A stretch of DNA of 64,000 nt from CAUZIB01 sp963663925. GTDB taxonomy: Bacteria > Acidobacteriota > Vicinamibacteria > Vicinamibacterales > UBA8438. The notes beneath the pieces were generated by a model. The model was not told where the DNA came from. It worked only from the letters and a program-made list of their open reading frames with translations, and searched no databases. The position numbers and the translations under genes were made by a program. Position 1 is the stretch's first letter. The number at the start of each line of letters is the position of its first letter. This document shows positions 18,628 through 26,005 of the stretch, piece by piece. The stretch lies in assembly GCA_965237405.1 (NCBI GenBank), contig OZ250139.1, positions 1,922,001-1,986,000 on the forward strand, written 5' to 3'.

Positions 18628-19680
18628 TCACAGGCGATCCATCGGCCCCGCGCCCGGGTGGTCCTTCTCGGGCTGCGCTGCGAGATACGCGAGCAACCGG
18701 ACGCCCGCGTCATGCAGCTCGGCTTCCTGCACGATGTTGTAGCGGTCGAAGACCGCCCGGGTCTTGTGTCCCGTCAGTTGCATCGCGACGCGCTCGGGCA
18801 CCCCCGCCCGCACCAGGTTGCGGGCCGTCGTCCGCCGACAGTCATGCAGCAACCGCCCAGGCACGCCCGCTTTCCGGCAGGCCTCGGGCCAGGCCGTCCG
18901 CCAGGCCCGCACCGTCACGGCGTCGCGGTGAAAGACCTGCATCTCCCCCACCCGCCGGGTCGCCCGCCGCCGGGCCAACACCGCCGCAATCGGCGGCGAG
19001 ATCGGCAGCACGCGGCCCACCCGCGTCTTCGACCGTTGCGGCGAAAGCCGCACCACCCCGCCCGACTCGTCCACCTCGTCCCACCGGAGGTCCAGAATCT
19101 CCCGCTTCCGCCAGCCGGAGTAGTACGCGAAGTCCAACACATCCTGATAGGGAGCCGGCAACTGCTGCCGGACCGCCGTGTACTCGGCGTGCTCAAAGAA
19201 ACCCTGCCGCGGGCCGTTCTCCTCGAGCCGCTCCGGGAAGACCGAGCGCTCATCGAGCTGGCGACTGCGCACCGCGAGGTAGAACATCCGACTCAGCGCC
19301 GACGTCTCCCGGTTGACCGTCGCCGCGGCCGCGGCCACCAGGCGGCGGCGCCGCTGATAGTCGCGAATCGCTTCCGTTGTGATCGCCGTGGCCGGCCACC
19401 CGCCGAAGACCGCTCGGAGGTTGGCCACGCGCCCGCGCGCGGTATCGAGCGTCCGCAAGCGCCGGACGATATAGTCGTCGAGATACCAGGCCGCCAACGC
19501 GTCGAACGTGAGGTCGGCCGGAGGCGGACTCCCCCGCCGCTCACGCAGCCGCGTGGCCAGCAGGTGTTCGGCCACGCCGCGCTGCGCGGACCGGGCGCTT
19601 TCGCGATACTCCCGCCCGTCCCAGCGATACGCAATGTAATAGATGTCACCCCGTCGATAGATCCGCCCCGTGCCTGCCAT
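18628..19680 (-). CDS. Tyrosine recombinase/integrase (intact)
   Basis: 350 residues. The N-terminal region (GRIYRRGDIYYIAYRWDGRE) and SAM-like core-binding domain (AAWYLDDYIVRRLRTLDTAR) precede the catalytic domain, whose residues are all visible: Arg in YYSGWRKREILDLRWDEV, LLHDCRRTTARNLVRAG (H..R), LTGHKTRAVFDRYNI (His and the nucleophilic Tyr). It probably integrates a small genetic element. Fragments of close relatives occur at 13381-13896, 22853-23142, 43925-44090 and 57010-57303, showing that this family has spread repeatedly. A repeat (19921-19983) and inverted repeats GATCGGTTATCA/TGATAACCGATC lie upstream, possibly the recombination site. Confidence 0.92.
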   Translation of the reverse strand: MAGTGRIYRRGDIYYIAYRWDGREYRESARSAQRGVAEHLLATRLRERRGSPPPADLTFDALAAWYLDDYIVRRLRTLDTARGRVANLRAVFGGWPATAITTEAIRDYQRRRRLVAAAAATVNRETSALSRMFYLAVRSRQLDERSVFPERLEENGPRQGFFEHAEYTAVRQQLPAPYQDVLDFAYYSGWRKREILDLRWDEVDESGGVVRLSPQRSKTRVGRVLPISPPIAAVLARRRATRRVGEMQVFHRDAVTVRAWRTAWPEACRKAGVPGRLLHDCRRTTARNLVRAGVPERVAMQLTGHKTRAVFDRYNIVQEAELHDAGVRLLAYLAAQPEKDHPGAGPMDRL

Positions 19681-19868
19681 CCTGGTGTGCTTCCTTATTC
19701 ATGCGGTCATCGCGACCGACCACCAGCTTCGCTCCACCGCGCCCCAGAGTGAAGCGCTTTCTCGCCGACGTGATGAGGCGGACGAAGCCACGTGGAATCA
19801 GTCACATACGGGCGGAGGGAACCCAAGCACGGGTCCCTAATATGAGCCGTGTTGGCTCATATCTCATC

Positions 19869-19983
19869 GATCGGTTATCAGGGATCGGACCAAACCGACC
19901 GATAGTCGCGGTTTTCCTCAGGAAATCAGTGGGTGTGGACAGTCCGCGGACAGCAAAATATAACCGTCTTGTGATAACCGATC
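19869..19983. repeat. Integrase-upstream region: inverted 12-mers and repeat copy 2
   Basis: GATCGGTTATCA (about 19869-19880) and its complement TGATAACCGATC (19972-19983) bracket the repeat shared with 14235-14297. A further hairpin (ATGAGCC/GGCTCAT) lies just left at about 19841-19861. The flanking truncated gene starts right after the second 12-mer. Likely recombinase-binding or attachment DNA (inference). Confidence 0.55.
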
Positions 19984-19984
19984 A

Positions 19985-20200
19985 GGCCCACATTCTTTGG
20001 CGAATCTCCACGCTTCCACCTGGCGTTGTCGTGAAGCTACCGTGCTCAACCAGCGCCTGAGCAGGCCGTACGTACGAATTGGTATCCGGTGAGAAGAACA
20101 CCTGCGGGGTGCCGTGTACGGCAAGTGCGCTGAGCGGTACGATCAGCCGAACAACACCAGCCAGGAGAACGATGGCCAAGAGGCTTCTGTGTCGATTCAA
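19985..20200 (-). pseudogene. N-terminal fragment of a polytopic membrane protein (glycosyltransferase-like)
   Basis: The frame starts MNRHRSLLAIVLLAGVVRLI and continues VFFSPDTNSYVRPAQALVEH, then GSFTT, the first membrane span and first periplasmic loop (D-T-xx-Y) typical of dolichyl-phosphate-mannose or ArnT-like GT-C glycosyltransferases. After about 70 residues it runs into the integrase-linked repeat. The rest of the gene is not in the window. Confidence 0.6.
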
Positions 20201-20506
20201 CGGAACTGCTCTTCGTTCAGGTGCGTGAACGGTGTGCCAGCCCGCCGTCCACGATGAGATCAGCCACAGCGCGATCCGGCCGTCCGGCGTGGCACGGCGG
20301 CGCTTCGAGCGCTAGTGTCCCGGGCACCCCCGCCCCCGAATCGCACTGTAGCCTTCTAAAGAGTTGTGTTGCAACTGTGGCTGGCGGCGACTGGTAGCCT
20401 AAAGAGATGATGAAGCAGGCAATCCGACCGGCGATCTTCAAGTGGCGGCAAACGGAGCCCTGTACTGCCCCAGGGTTCTTGGACAGTGGTTTGACGGTAT
20501 TCGCTT

Positions 20507-21400
20507 CTACGCTGCCGCGTCCAGCCCGACGAGGTCGCGTCGCACCTGGGCGGGGCTTCGATAGTCGTATTTCTCCAGCATCCACTGTTCGTTGTATGTC
20601 CGCTTGAACGCGAGCAAGGCCAGGCGGAGTTCCTCGATCGTGTCGAAGCTCCGCACCCACAAGACATTCTCCTTCAGCGTGCGGATGAAGCGCTCCGCGA
20701 CGCCGTTGCCTTCGGGCTCCCGCACGAAGCTCGGGGAGCTTTCGATGCCGAAGAACGCGACCTCCTGTTGAAAATCGTCGGCCAGATAGTTCGACCCGTG
20801 GTCGTAACGGAGCCGCAGCCCATGGGCCACGCCGTCGCCGATGCCCCCGAAGCGTTCGCGGATGCCCTGGCGGATCGGCTCCAGGGCCTCGAAGCGGGTC
20901 CCGCGCTTGGCGGCATGAAGACCGATGCACTCGGCCGTGCAGTGGTCAACGGCCACGAAGACAAAGGCTGGCCCCTCGGCGACGGTCACCGTGGCCGTCA
21001 TGTCCGTACCCCACATTACGTCGGGCGCCTCAGTGGTGATGGTCCCGTCGTGCGCCTTCGGCCCGTGCGCGTGACCCGCGCGCTGCGGGGCCTGGAGGTC
21101 GTGCTCCCGCATCAACCGCCGCACCCGCTCCTTCGAGGTGCGCCGCCCCTCAACCCGCAACTTCGCCCACACTTTTCGGTAGCCCTCGCCATGAAACGGC
21201 GAGGCTTCGAGCACCCGACGAACGTGGGCCACCAGGACGTCATCTGGGGCGGCGCCGACCGGACCGCGGCGACGACACGGCGCCGGGGACGGGGTCGCCT
21301 GACGCCTCGCATACACGCTGGAGCGGGCGCAGTGCCACACGCGGCAGACCCGCTGCACGCCATACGCCCGACGGGTGGAGATCGACTGGGCGCCACTCAT
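20507..21400 (-). CDS. IS3-family transposase OrfB (copy 1)
   Basis: 297 residues. The helical DNA-binding part with FHGEGYRKVWAKLRVEGRRT and RVRRLMREHDLQAP is followed by the integrase core: APDVMWGTDMTATVT (first Asp), LRYDHGSNYLADDF (second Asp) and EPEGNGVAERFIRTLKENVL (Glu). Its ATG overlaps the OrfA stop by 4 bp, so it may be expressed by coupling or by a frameshift fusion, as in other IS3 elements. It looks intact. Confidence 0.92.
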   Translation of the reverse strand: MSGAQSISTRRAYGVQRVCRVWHCARSSVYARRQATPSPAPCRRRGPVGAAPDDVLVAHVRRVLEASPFHGEGYRKVWAKLRVEGRRTSKERVRRLMREHDLQAPQRAGHAHGPKAHDGTITTEAPDVMWGTDMTATVTVAEGPAFVFVAVDHCTAECIGLHAAKRGTRFEALEPIRQGIRERFGGIGDGVAHGLRLRYDHGSNYLADDFQQEVAFFGIESSPSFVREPEGNGVAERFIRTLKENVLWVRSFDTIEELRLALLAFKRTYNEQWMLEKYDYRSPAQVRRDLVGLDAAA

Positions 21401-21756
21401 CGCGTCGACCTCCGCCGGGCCAAAGGGCCGCCGGCCTCCAGCTGGTCCACCTTCGCATACAGCAACTCGGTCTCCATCAGCAGCTCGCCGATCTTGGCCT
21501 GCAGCCGACGGTGGTCGTCGTCCCGAGCATCCGGCGCGCGGCTCTTCAGCCCCGCCTGGCCCGCGGCCAGAAACTGGTCACGCCATTGCGAGGCCCGCGC
21601 CGCCGTGATCCCCAATGCCCGCGACACCGACTCGAGATCCTCCCCGCGCAGCAGCCGCAGCACCGTCTCGCGCTTGCGCCCGGCCGAAAACCGACCCCCA
21701 CGGCCGCGCCCGCCGGCCGCGCCGGGCGCGGCCGATTCCTCAACCTGCTTCCTCAT
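21397..21756 (-). CDS. IS3-family OrfA (copy 1)
   Basis: About 119 residues from the ATG preceded by GGAGGAG. A helix-turn-helix (KRETVLRLLRGEDLESVSRA, then LGITAARASQWRDQFLAAGQ) recognises the element ends and a leucine-zipper-like tail (QAKIGELLMETELLYAKVDQ) follows. It overlaps orfB by 4 bp. Confidence 0.88.
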   Translation of the reverse strand: MRKQVEESAAPGAAGGRGRGGRFSAGRKRETVLRLLRGEDLESVSRALGITAARASQWRDQFLAAGQAGLKSRAPDARDDDHRRLQAKIGELLMETELLYAKVDQLEAGGPLARRRSTR

Positions 21757-22532
21757 CTCGACACTCCTCCTGCGAGAACTCTCTCGCAATCAAGTGTCCA
21801 AGAAAACCCTAGGGCGCAGGAGCCCGCACTGATTCTGTGCGCCGTGCGCTGGTACCTGCGGTACTCGCTGTCGTTCCGCGATGTCGAAGAACTGCTCAGC
21901 GCGCGCGGCCTGGAAGTGGACCACACGACAATTTGGCACTGGGTCCAGCGCGACGGTCCCGAACTGGAGGAACGGCTGCGCCATCATCTCAAGCCAACCA
22001 ATAAGTCCTGGCGTGTCGATGAGACCTACGTTCGTGTCAAGGGCCGTTGGTGCTACCTCTACCGAGCCATCGATTCCAGCGGCGCCACGATCGACTTCGT
22101 GCTCTCGAGGTGGCGCGATGCCGCTACGGCCACACGCTTGTTCCGCAAGGCGCTGACTGATCCGTCGCATCCTCAGGCCCGTCTCTACGGCTCGGCAATT
22201 GCGGGGGTGAAAAAGGCAGGAATCCTGCGACGCCGTTGCCGCCACCGACCGGTCCAATACGTGAACAACATCGTGGAGCCGGATCATCGAGCGATCAAAC
22301 GACGCGTGACAGCGAAGCAGGGCTTTCGTGCATTCCACGCGGCGCGGCGGACGATCCCAGGCTACGAGGCCATGCACATGATCCGGAAGGGGCAGGCGAG
22401 GTGGGTGAGCGGTTCGGATGGTCGGCGACAGATTCAGTTCATCAACAAGCTGTTCGGGGTGGTTGCATGAGACGGCGCCTGCTCGACCCGACCCATCGCT
22501 CTCCTGCCTCTTGTTGAAAGTTGCAACACATC

Positions 22533-22852
22533 CCTCGTGGATCCCATCCTCGTCCCGGGCGGCTCGCCCGCCGGGCATGAGGCCGCTGGCGGCGACCGTG
22601 AGGCGACGCCCCGCTGGCGGGTGTGGCCCTGCGCCGGCGAGTGGCATCCAGCCTTCCGGGATGCACCCGCAGCCGGGCTCGGGGCGTCCTCGTGTTCGGC
22701 GGCGTCGGCCTGCCCCGTCGCTGCGTGTGCCACGATCGCGGTCCGGTTCGTATCGGTGGCCCGTGCGTGAGCCGCGGCGCACAGACGGGCAGTGTCCGAC
22801 CACCGCCGCACCCCAGGCCCGTAGCCGCGAGCTGATGCCGGGGGCGGCGCCC
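22533..22852. other. GC-rich sequence with no gene; repeated module shared with other integrase tails
   Basis: No coding frame is convincing. The right half (about 22720-22852, GTGCCACGATCGC and GCGCACAGACGGGC) recurs in variant form at 43905-44000 and 56935-57010, each time just beyond an integrase C-terminus, so it is the native downstream flank of that integrase family. Confidence 0.5.
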
Positions 22853-23142
22853 TTACGCGGTGCCGCGTCGTACGAGGCGGAGGGGTGATGCGGTGCGCGG
22901 GGCGGCGGGGTCGACCGCGTGGGGCCGCCGACGGGCTGGCACCGCCTGCGCCTGTTGCGCGAGATACTCGACGAGTTGGTCCCCGGCGTCGAGCAGTTCC
23001 TGCTCATGAATAATGTTGTAGCGGTCGAAGATGGCGCGGCTCTTGTGCCCGGTCAGGAGCATGGCGACGCGCTCGGGGACGTTCGCGCGGATCAGGTTGC
23101 GCGCGGCAGTGCGGCGACAATCGTGGAGGAAGCGGGTTGGCA
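22853..23142 (-). pseudogene. Tyrosine integrase, C-terminal fragment (copy 3 of the family)
   Basis: VPTRFLHDCRRTAARNLIRA, then NVPERVAMLLTGHKSRAIFD, RYNIIHEQELLDAG: the last active-site part (H..R, GH, Y) of the integrase family typified by 18628-19680. It begins abruptly at the GVP preceding FLHDCRR, where the satellite-like element starts on its right. A second fragment (57010-57303) is cut at the same codon. Confidence 0.85.
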
Positions 23143-23207
23143 CCCCGTCTCTGTGTTTTACAGCTCATTACGGCTGATTACCATTAACACCATAACATGC
23201 TGTTTAT

Positions 23208-24475
23208 TCATAGGCTTACAGCGTATTGATTGCCAGCCTGTTCCACCCCATTCATGCTGATTACGGGTCCGCCCGGTGTATAGGACGGTGTATGGACATG
23301 CACCTGTTGGGACAACCGCTCCATAGCGCGCTCCCCTGTGACCCGATAGAGATGACCATATCGATCCATTGTCATACTGATACTTGCGTGGCCGAGCTGA
23401 GCCGATACGTATTTCACATTCTCGTTGTTGTTGATCAACATGCTCGCGTACCCGTGCCGCAGGCTGTGAAACGGTCGTTTCGGATTGAGCCCCGCCCGCC
23501 GATACAAGGGTACGAGGACTTTTGTCGTCCAGGAATTCATGTTCAACGGCCGGCCCGCATCATTGCGGAACATAAACTCATCCTCACCTATCGGTGGGTA
23601 CTGCTCGCGATAGGCCACCAATCGCGCCACGATGGGTGCCGGGAGATCCATCGCCCGGCGTGAGCTGGCGGTTTTCGGTTCCCCGGTCACCCCTCGAAAC
23701 AACGACCGCCGGACGTGGATCTGATGTTTGCTCTCGTCCAAATCCCCCCACTGTAGGCCGAACAGCTCACCACGACGAAGGCCACTGTAGGCTGCGAGAT
23801 ACACGATCGCTTGATCCCGTGTGGGGAGTGTGGCGGCAGCGTCCAGTAGGTTGTTGAGTTCGCTGGGTTGTAGGCAGGGTTGCTCATCCCTCGGCACACG
23901 GGCGGGTTTGATGGTCGCCATCGGGTCATGCGCGAGGTAGTGTTGTTCCCGTGCCCACGACAGCAGGACGCGGAGGACAGCCACGACGTTGTTGAGCGTC
24001 TTCGGCTGCATGGATTCCGCCGCCCGCGACTCCCACTGATGCACGACCTGGGATGTGAGGCGATCCGATCGGTACGCCCCGAACGCGGGCCGGAGATACT
24101 TCTTGAGGATCGCGTGATAGGACAACAGCGTGGAGTGCTTGAGCAATCCCTTGTGCCGCTTCCCGTCGAGGTGCTCCCGCCACGCATCGAACACGGCCCC
24201 CATGGTGACCGCCCGTGTCGGCTGTAGGTGCCCTCATGTGTCGCCTGCACCACACCCGTAAGATGGCGTTGTGCGTCGTGCTTCCGTGGAAAGGACTTCG
24301 AGCGCTTCTTGCCGAGCGCCCACCATGAGGCGTCGTATCGGACATCTTTTTCCGTGGTGAGGTTGCGCCCGCAGTTGGAACACGGGAGTACCTTCGGCGT
24401 GGGATTCGGCAACCGCACCCAGTGCGGCTGCCCTTTGCATGCGTGTTTCACCCGTCGATAGATAGTGCCTTGCAT
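23208..24475 (-). pseudogene. Tyrosine integrase of the satellite-like element, one frameshift
   Basis: The start (24475, ribosome site AGGAG) encodes MQGTIYRRVKHACKGQPHWV and a zinc-ribbon-like VLPCSNCGRNLTTEKDVRYD. Near 24222 the frame shifts by one base, after HEGTYS. The other frame continues TRAVTMGAVFDAWREHLDGK, then the catalytic domain: AYSGLRRGELFGLQWGDL (Arg), FHSLRHGYASMLINN (H..R) and LGHASISMTMDRYGH (His, Tyr). It is the adjacent recombinase of the element and unrelated in detail to the 18628 family. A single-base defect could be a recent mutation or a base-calling error; translation from the internal ATG at 24203 would still give 331 residues. Confidence 0.85.
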
Positions 24476-24494
24476 TGCGATCTCCTAGATTGCG

Positions 24495-24671
24495 TCATTT
24501 CGTTCTCCCTTTGTTTGAGGGCTGTGGTCTCAGTCCCCGTCGGTTGGTGCGCTTGGTTTCCCAGTGCACGGACTTACATCGCGGGCACAGGTGAATCTCA
24601 CGCTGACGCGGCGTCCAGTGGTAGCCGCATCGCTTGCAGTCGAGGACTGGCAGGTCCATGTTCATGCCCAT
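24495..24671 (-). CDS. Small zinc-ribbon protein upstream of the integrase
   Basis: 58 residues: DCKRCGYHWTPRQREIHLCP, then RCKSVHWETKRTNRRG. Two CxxC pairs 14 residues apart (C12-x2-C15 and C29-x2-C32) form a rubredoxin-like zinc knuckle, and the C-terminus is basic. It is followed at 24475 by the integrase, with AGGAG between them, so the two are probably one operon. Such small zinc-ribbon proteins are frequent partners of recombinases in mobile elements, perhaps as DNA-binding helpers (inference). Confidence 0.75.
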   Translation of the reverse strand: MGMNMDLPVLDCKRCGYHWTPRQREIHLCPRCKSVHWETKRTNRRGLRPQPSNKGRTK

Positions 24672-24673
24672 AG

Positions 24674-24689
24674 TTTACCTATAAGTAAA
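24674..24689. promoter_or_regulatory. Palindromic operator candidate
   Basis: TTTACCTATAAGTAAA is a near-perfect inverted repeat (TTTAC/GTAAA arms) directly before the leftward zinc-ribbon start. The surrounding AT-rich stretch has TTGACT and TTGACA hexamers on the leftward strand. It is well placed to control the leftward zinc-ribbon and integrase genes opposite the rightward replication genes. Confidence 0.5.
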
Positions 24690-24941
24690 TGTCAAAGTCA
24701 ACAGTAAATATTGACACGGACCATGCAGGTGGTATAAAGTAACAGAACTGCATCGGTTGCAGTATTCTGTTAAGTTATATTTTGTGTGAGGAAGCGTCAG
24801 CTGAAATAAGCTGGCCTTCCAGCCGATTTCACAAGGTCGGTCACGTACGCCACAATGCCACCTCACGGTGGTGAACTTCCGAAAGGACGTACGCACGTAT
24901 GGAAATGTTTTCTGTACGTGTGTGCAGATTCGGAGGTTTAT

Positions 24942-25166
24942 GTGGTACGCGGCTCTCTCGCCCTCAAGAAGCACATCTACTCGCGACAAGCCGTCGGTTG
25001 GAAACTCGGCAGACTGTCGCAACTCGCAGGCTTTCCCGACTATAGCGGTTTCAGTCACCAACTCAAGAAACCCTTTGCACCGACCGAGCTGAACTGCACT
25101 CGCTGGCGCACGGTCGCGCAGCTGGTGAAGTTCGATGGCGAGCCTTTGCAGGAGACGGCATCATGA
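24942..25166 (+). CDS. Small protein at the head of the replication operon
   Basis: 74 residues from GTG at 24942, chosen because GGAGG lies 5 bases upstream; an in-frame ATG at 24855 has no ribosome site. Sequence VRGSLALKKHIYSRQAVGWK, RLSQLAGFPDYSGFSHQLKK, RWRTVAQLVKFDGEPLQE. The LSQLAGFPDYSGFSHQLKK stretch could form a helix-turn-helix but I do not recognise the family. The stop overlaps the next start (ATGA), indicating translational coupling. Confidence 0.65.
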   Translation: MVRGSLALKKHIYSRQAVGWKLGRLSQLAGFPDYSGFSHQLKKPFAPTELNCTRWRTVAQLVKFDGEPLQETAS

Positions 25167-25360
25167 CCGTCTCCACCGAACGACTCATCACCGTCAAAGA
25201 AGCGTCGGAAATCCTCAACGTACCGCGCTCGTGGGTGTACGCAAAAGTTGAGTCGGTCGATTGCGATGTGCCGTTTTTCCGCGTGGGTCGCTACATCAGG
25301 TTTCGGGCGTCGGAACTGGAGGCCTATCTTGAACAGCAAAGAGGTGGGCCGCAGTCGTGA
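25163..25360 (+). CDS. Helix-turn-helix (excisionase/AlpA-like) DNA-binding protein
   Basis: 65 residues: LITVKEASEILNVPRSWVYA is the winged-helix HTH_17/MerR-type motif, followed by VPFFRVGRYIRFRASELEAY, the beta wing and closing helix. In satellites and integrative elements this class acts as excisionase or as activator of integrase and replication genes. It overlaps the preceding stop and the following GTG start by 4 bp each, so it belongs to the replication operon. Confidence 0.85.
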   Translation: MTVSTERLITVKEASEILNVPRSWVYAKVESVDCDVPFFRVGRYIRFRASELEAYLEQQRGGPQS

Positions 25361-26004
25361 CTCTTTCCACTGTGCCTGTTGTGAAACCGCAGCCCTTCGT
25401 GCCCTTTCTCAAGACCCTTCATCAAAATCGCGATGGTGTACAAGAATTCCGCACCTTTGGACCAGAAGGTGACGACGAGGTTGCGAAGAAACTCCGTCGC
25501 GAAGCCAACCGTCTCCGTGATTTTGTGCCGGTGAAAAAAGGCGTCTGCGACGAGAAACGTATTCAAAGATTTCTCGACGGGTGTGAAAAGGCAAAACTCG
25601 GCGCGTTCTTTGGGGTTGCGCTCCGCTCGCAGGAGTCCTTGAAGTCGCGAAAGGGAGACGCAGCGCATTGCCAGACATTGTCGGCGCTGTTCTGCGACGC
25701 CGATTTCAAGCATCTCGGCGAAGAAGAAACGCGACGGCGCATCAACGCCTGTCCACTCCCTCCGACCATAATCGTGGAGTCCGGAGCGGGCCTTCACGTG
25801 TATTGGATGCTGAAGCAGCCTTTCTACTTAAGGAAAGAAATGACGGAGGCTAGGAGGTGGCTCCGGCATATCGCCGCGTCGGTCGCGGACGTGGTAGACG
25901 AGTCGGTGAGCGAGCCCGCTCGCGTGTTACGCATTCCTGGTTCGTACAACTATAAGTACGATCCGCCTCGGCCCGTGACGTTGCTTCCTACAGGGAGTTG
26001 CTGA
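25357..26004 (+). CDS. PrimPol-type archaeo-eukaryotic primase
   Basis: 215 residues from a GTG overlapping the previous stop. Catalytic primase motifs are visible: FCDADFK (metal-binding DxD, about residue 114), TIIVESGAGLHVYWML (sxH-like motif) and ARVLRIPGSYNYK (the R.PGxxN.K motif). It would synthesise primers for replication of the element. The protein is short and holds only the PrimPol domain, with the helicase encoded by the next gene instead of fused, which is a split form of the primase-helicase arrangement common in satellites and plasmids. Confidence 0.85.
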   Translation: MTLSTVPVVKPQPFVPFLKTLHQNRDGVQEFRTFGPEGDDEVAKKLRREANRLRDFVPVKKGVCDEKRIQRFLDGCEKAKLGAFFGVALRSQESLKSRKGDAAHCQTLSALFCDADFKHLGEEETRRRINACPLPPTIIVESGAGLHVYWMLKQPFYLRKEMTEARRWLRHIAASVADVVDESVSEPARVLRIPGSYNYKYDPPRPVTLLPTGSC

Positions 26005-26005
26005 G

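Larger units (their letters stand above)
20461..21818 (-). mobile_element. IS3-family element, copy 1
   Basis: Ends TGTACTGCCCCAGGG (20461) and the complement of TGCGCCCTAGGG (to 21818), both leading into TTCTTGGACA. GGAGCCC occurs on both sides (20454-20460 and 21819-21825), whereas the uninterrupted IS6-like copy has it once, so up to 7 bp were duplicated. That is longer than the 3-5 bp usual for this family, so the exact end may lie 2-4 bases further in. Confidence 0.88.
20407..22470 (+). pseudogene. IS6-like transposase (type B), interrupted by IS3 and lacking a catalytic segment
   Basis: The N-terminal part (KQAIRPAIFKWRQTEP, 20407-20460) resumes after the IS3 insertion as LILCAVRWYLRYSLSFRDVE, GLEVDHTTIWHWVQRDGPEL, SWRVDETYVRVKGRWCYLYR (first Asp) and QYVNNIVEPDHRAIKRRV (Glu). 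Beside the interruption there is an in-frame loss of eight residues: the other copy has HPQPRVINTDQARLYG, this one HPQARLYG, which removes the second catalytic Asp. The protein could not be active even without the insertion. Confidence 0.88.
20363..22532 (+). mobile_element. IS6-like element (type B, copy 1), split by an IS3-family element
   Basis: Ends are GTTGTGTTGCAAC (20363-20375) and GTTGCAACACATC (22520-22532), an inverted pair. Removing 20461-21818 rejoins a transposase frame. The same termini flank the copy at 54621-55448. Confidence 0.85.

Noticed and set aside
18556..19752. A 398-residue rightward frame opposite the intact integrase.
   Set aside because: Shadow frame: the leftward integrase has complete catalytic residues, and the rightward product is Pro/Arg/His-rich without motifs.
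24675..25061. A 128-residue leftward frame in the satellite-like element.
   Set aside because: It lies opposite the 24942 gene, which has a good ribosome site and overlaps the next gene in an ATGA arrangement. The leftward frame has neither.
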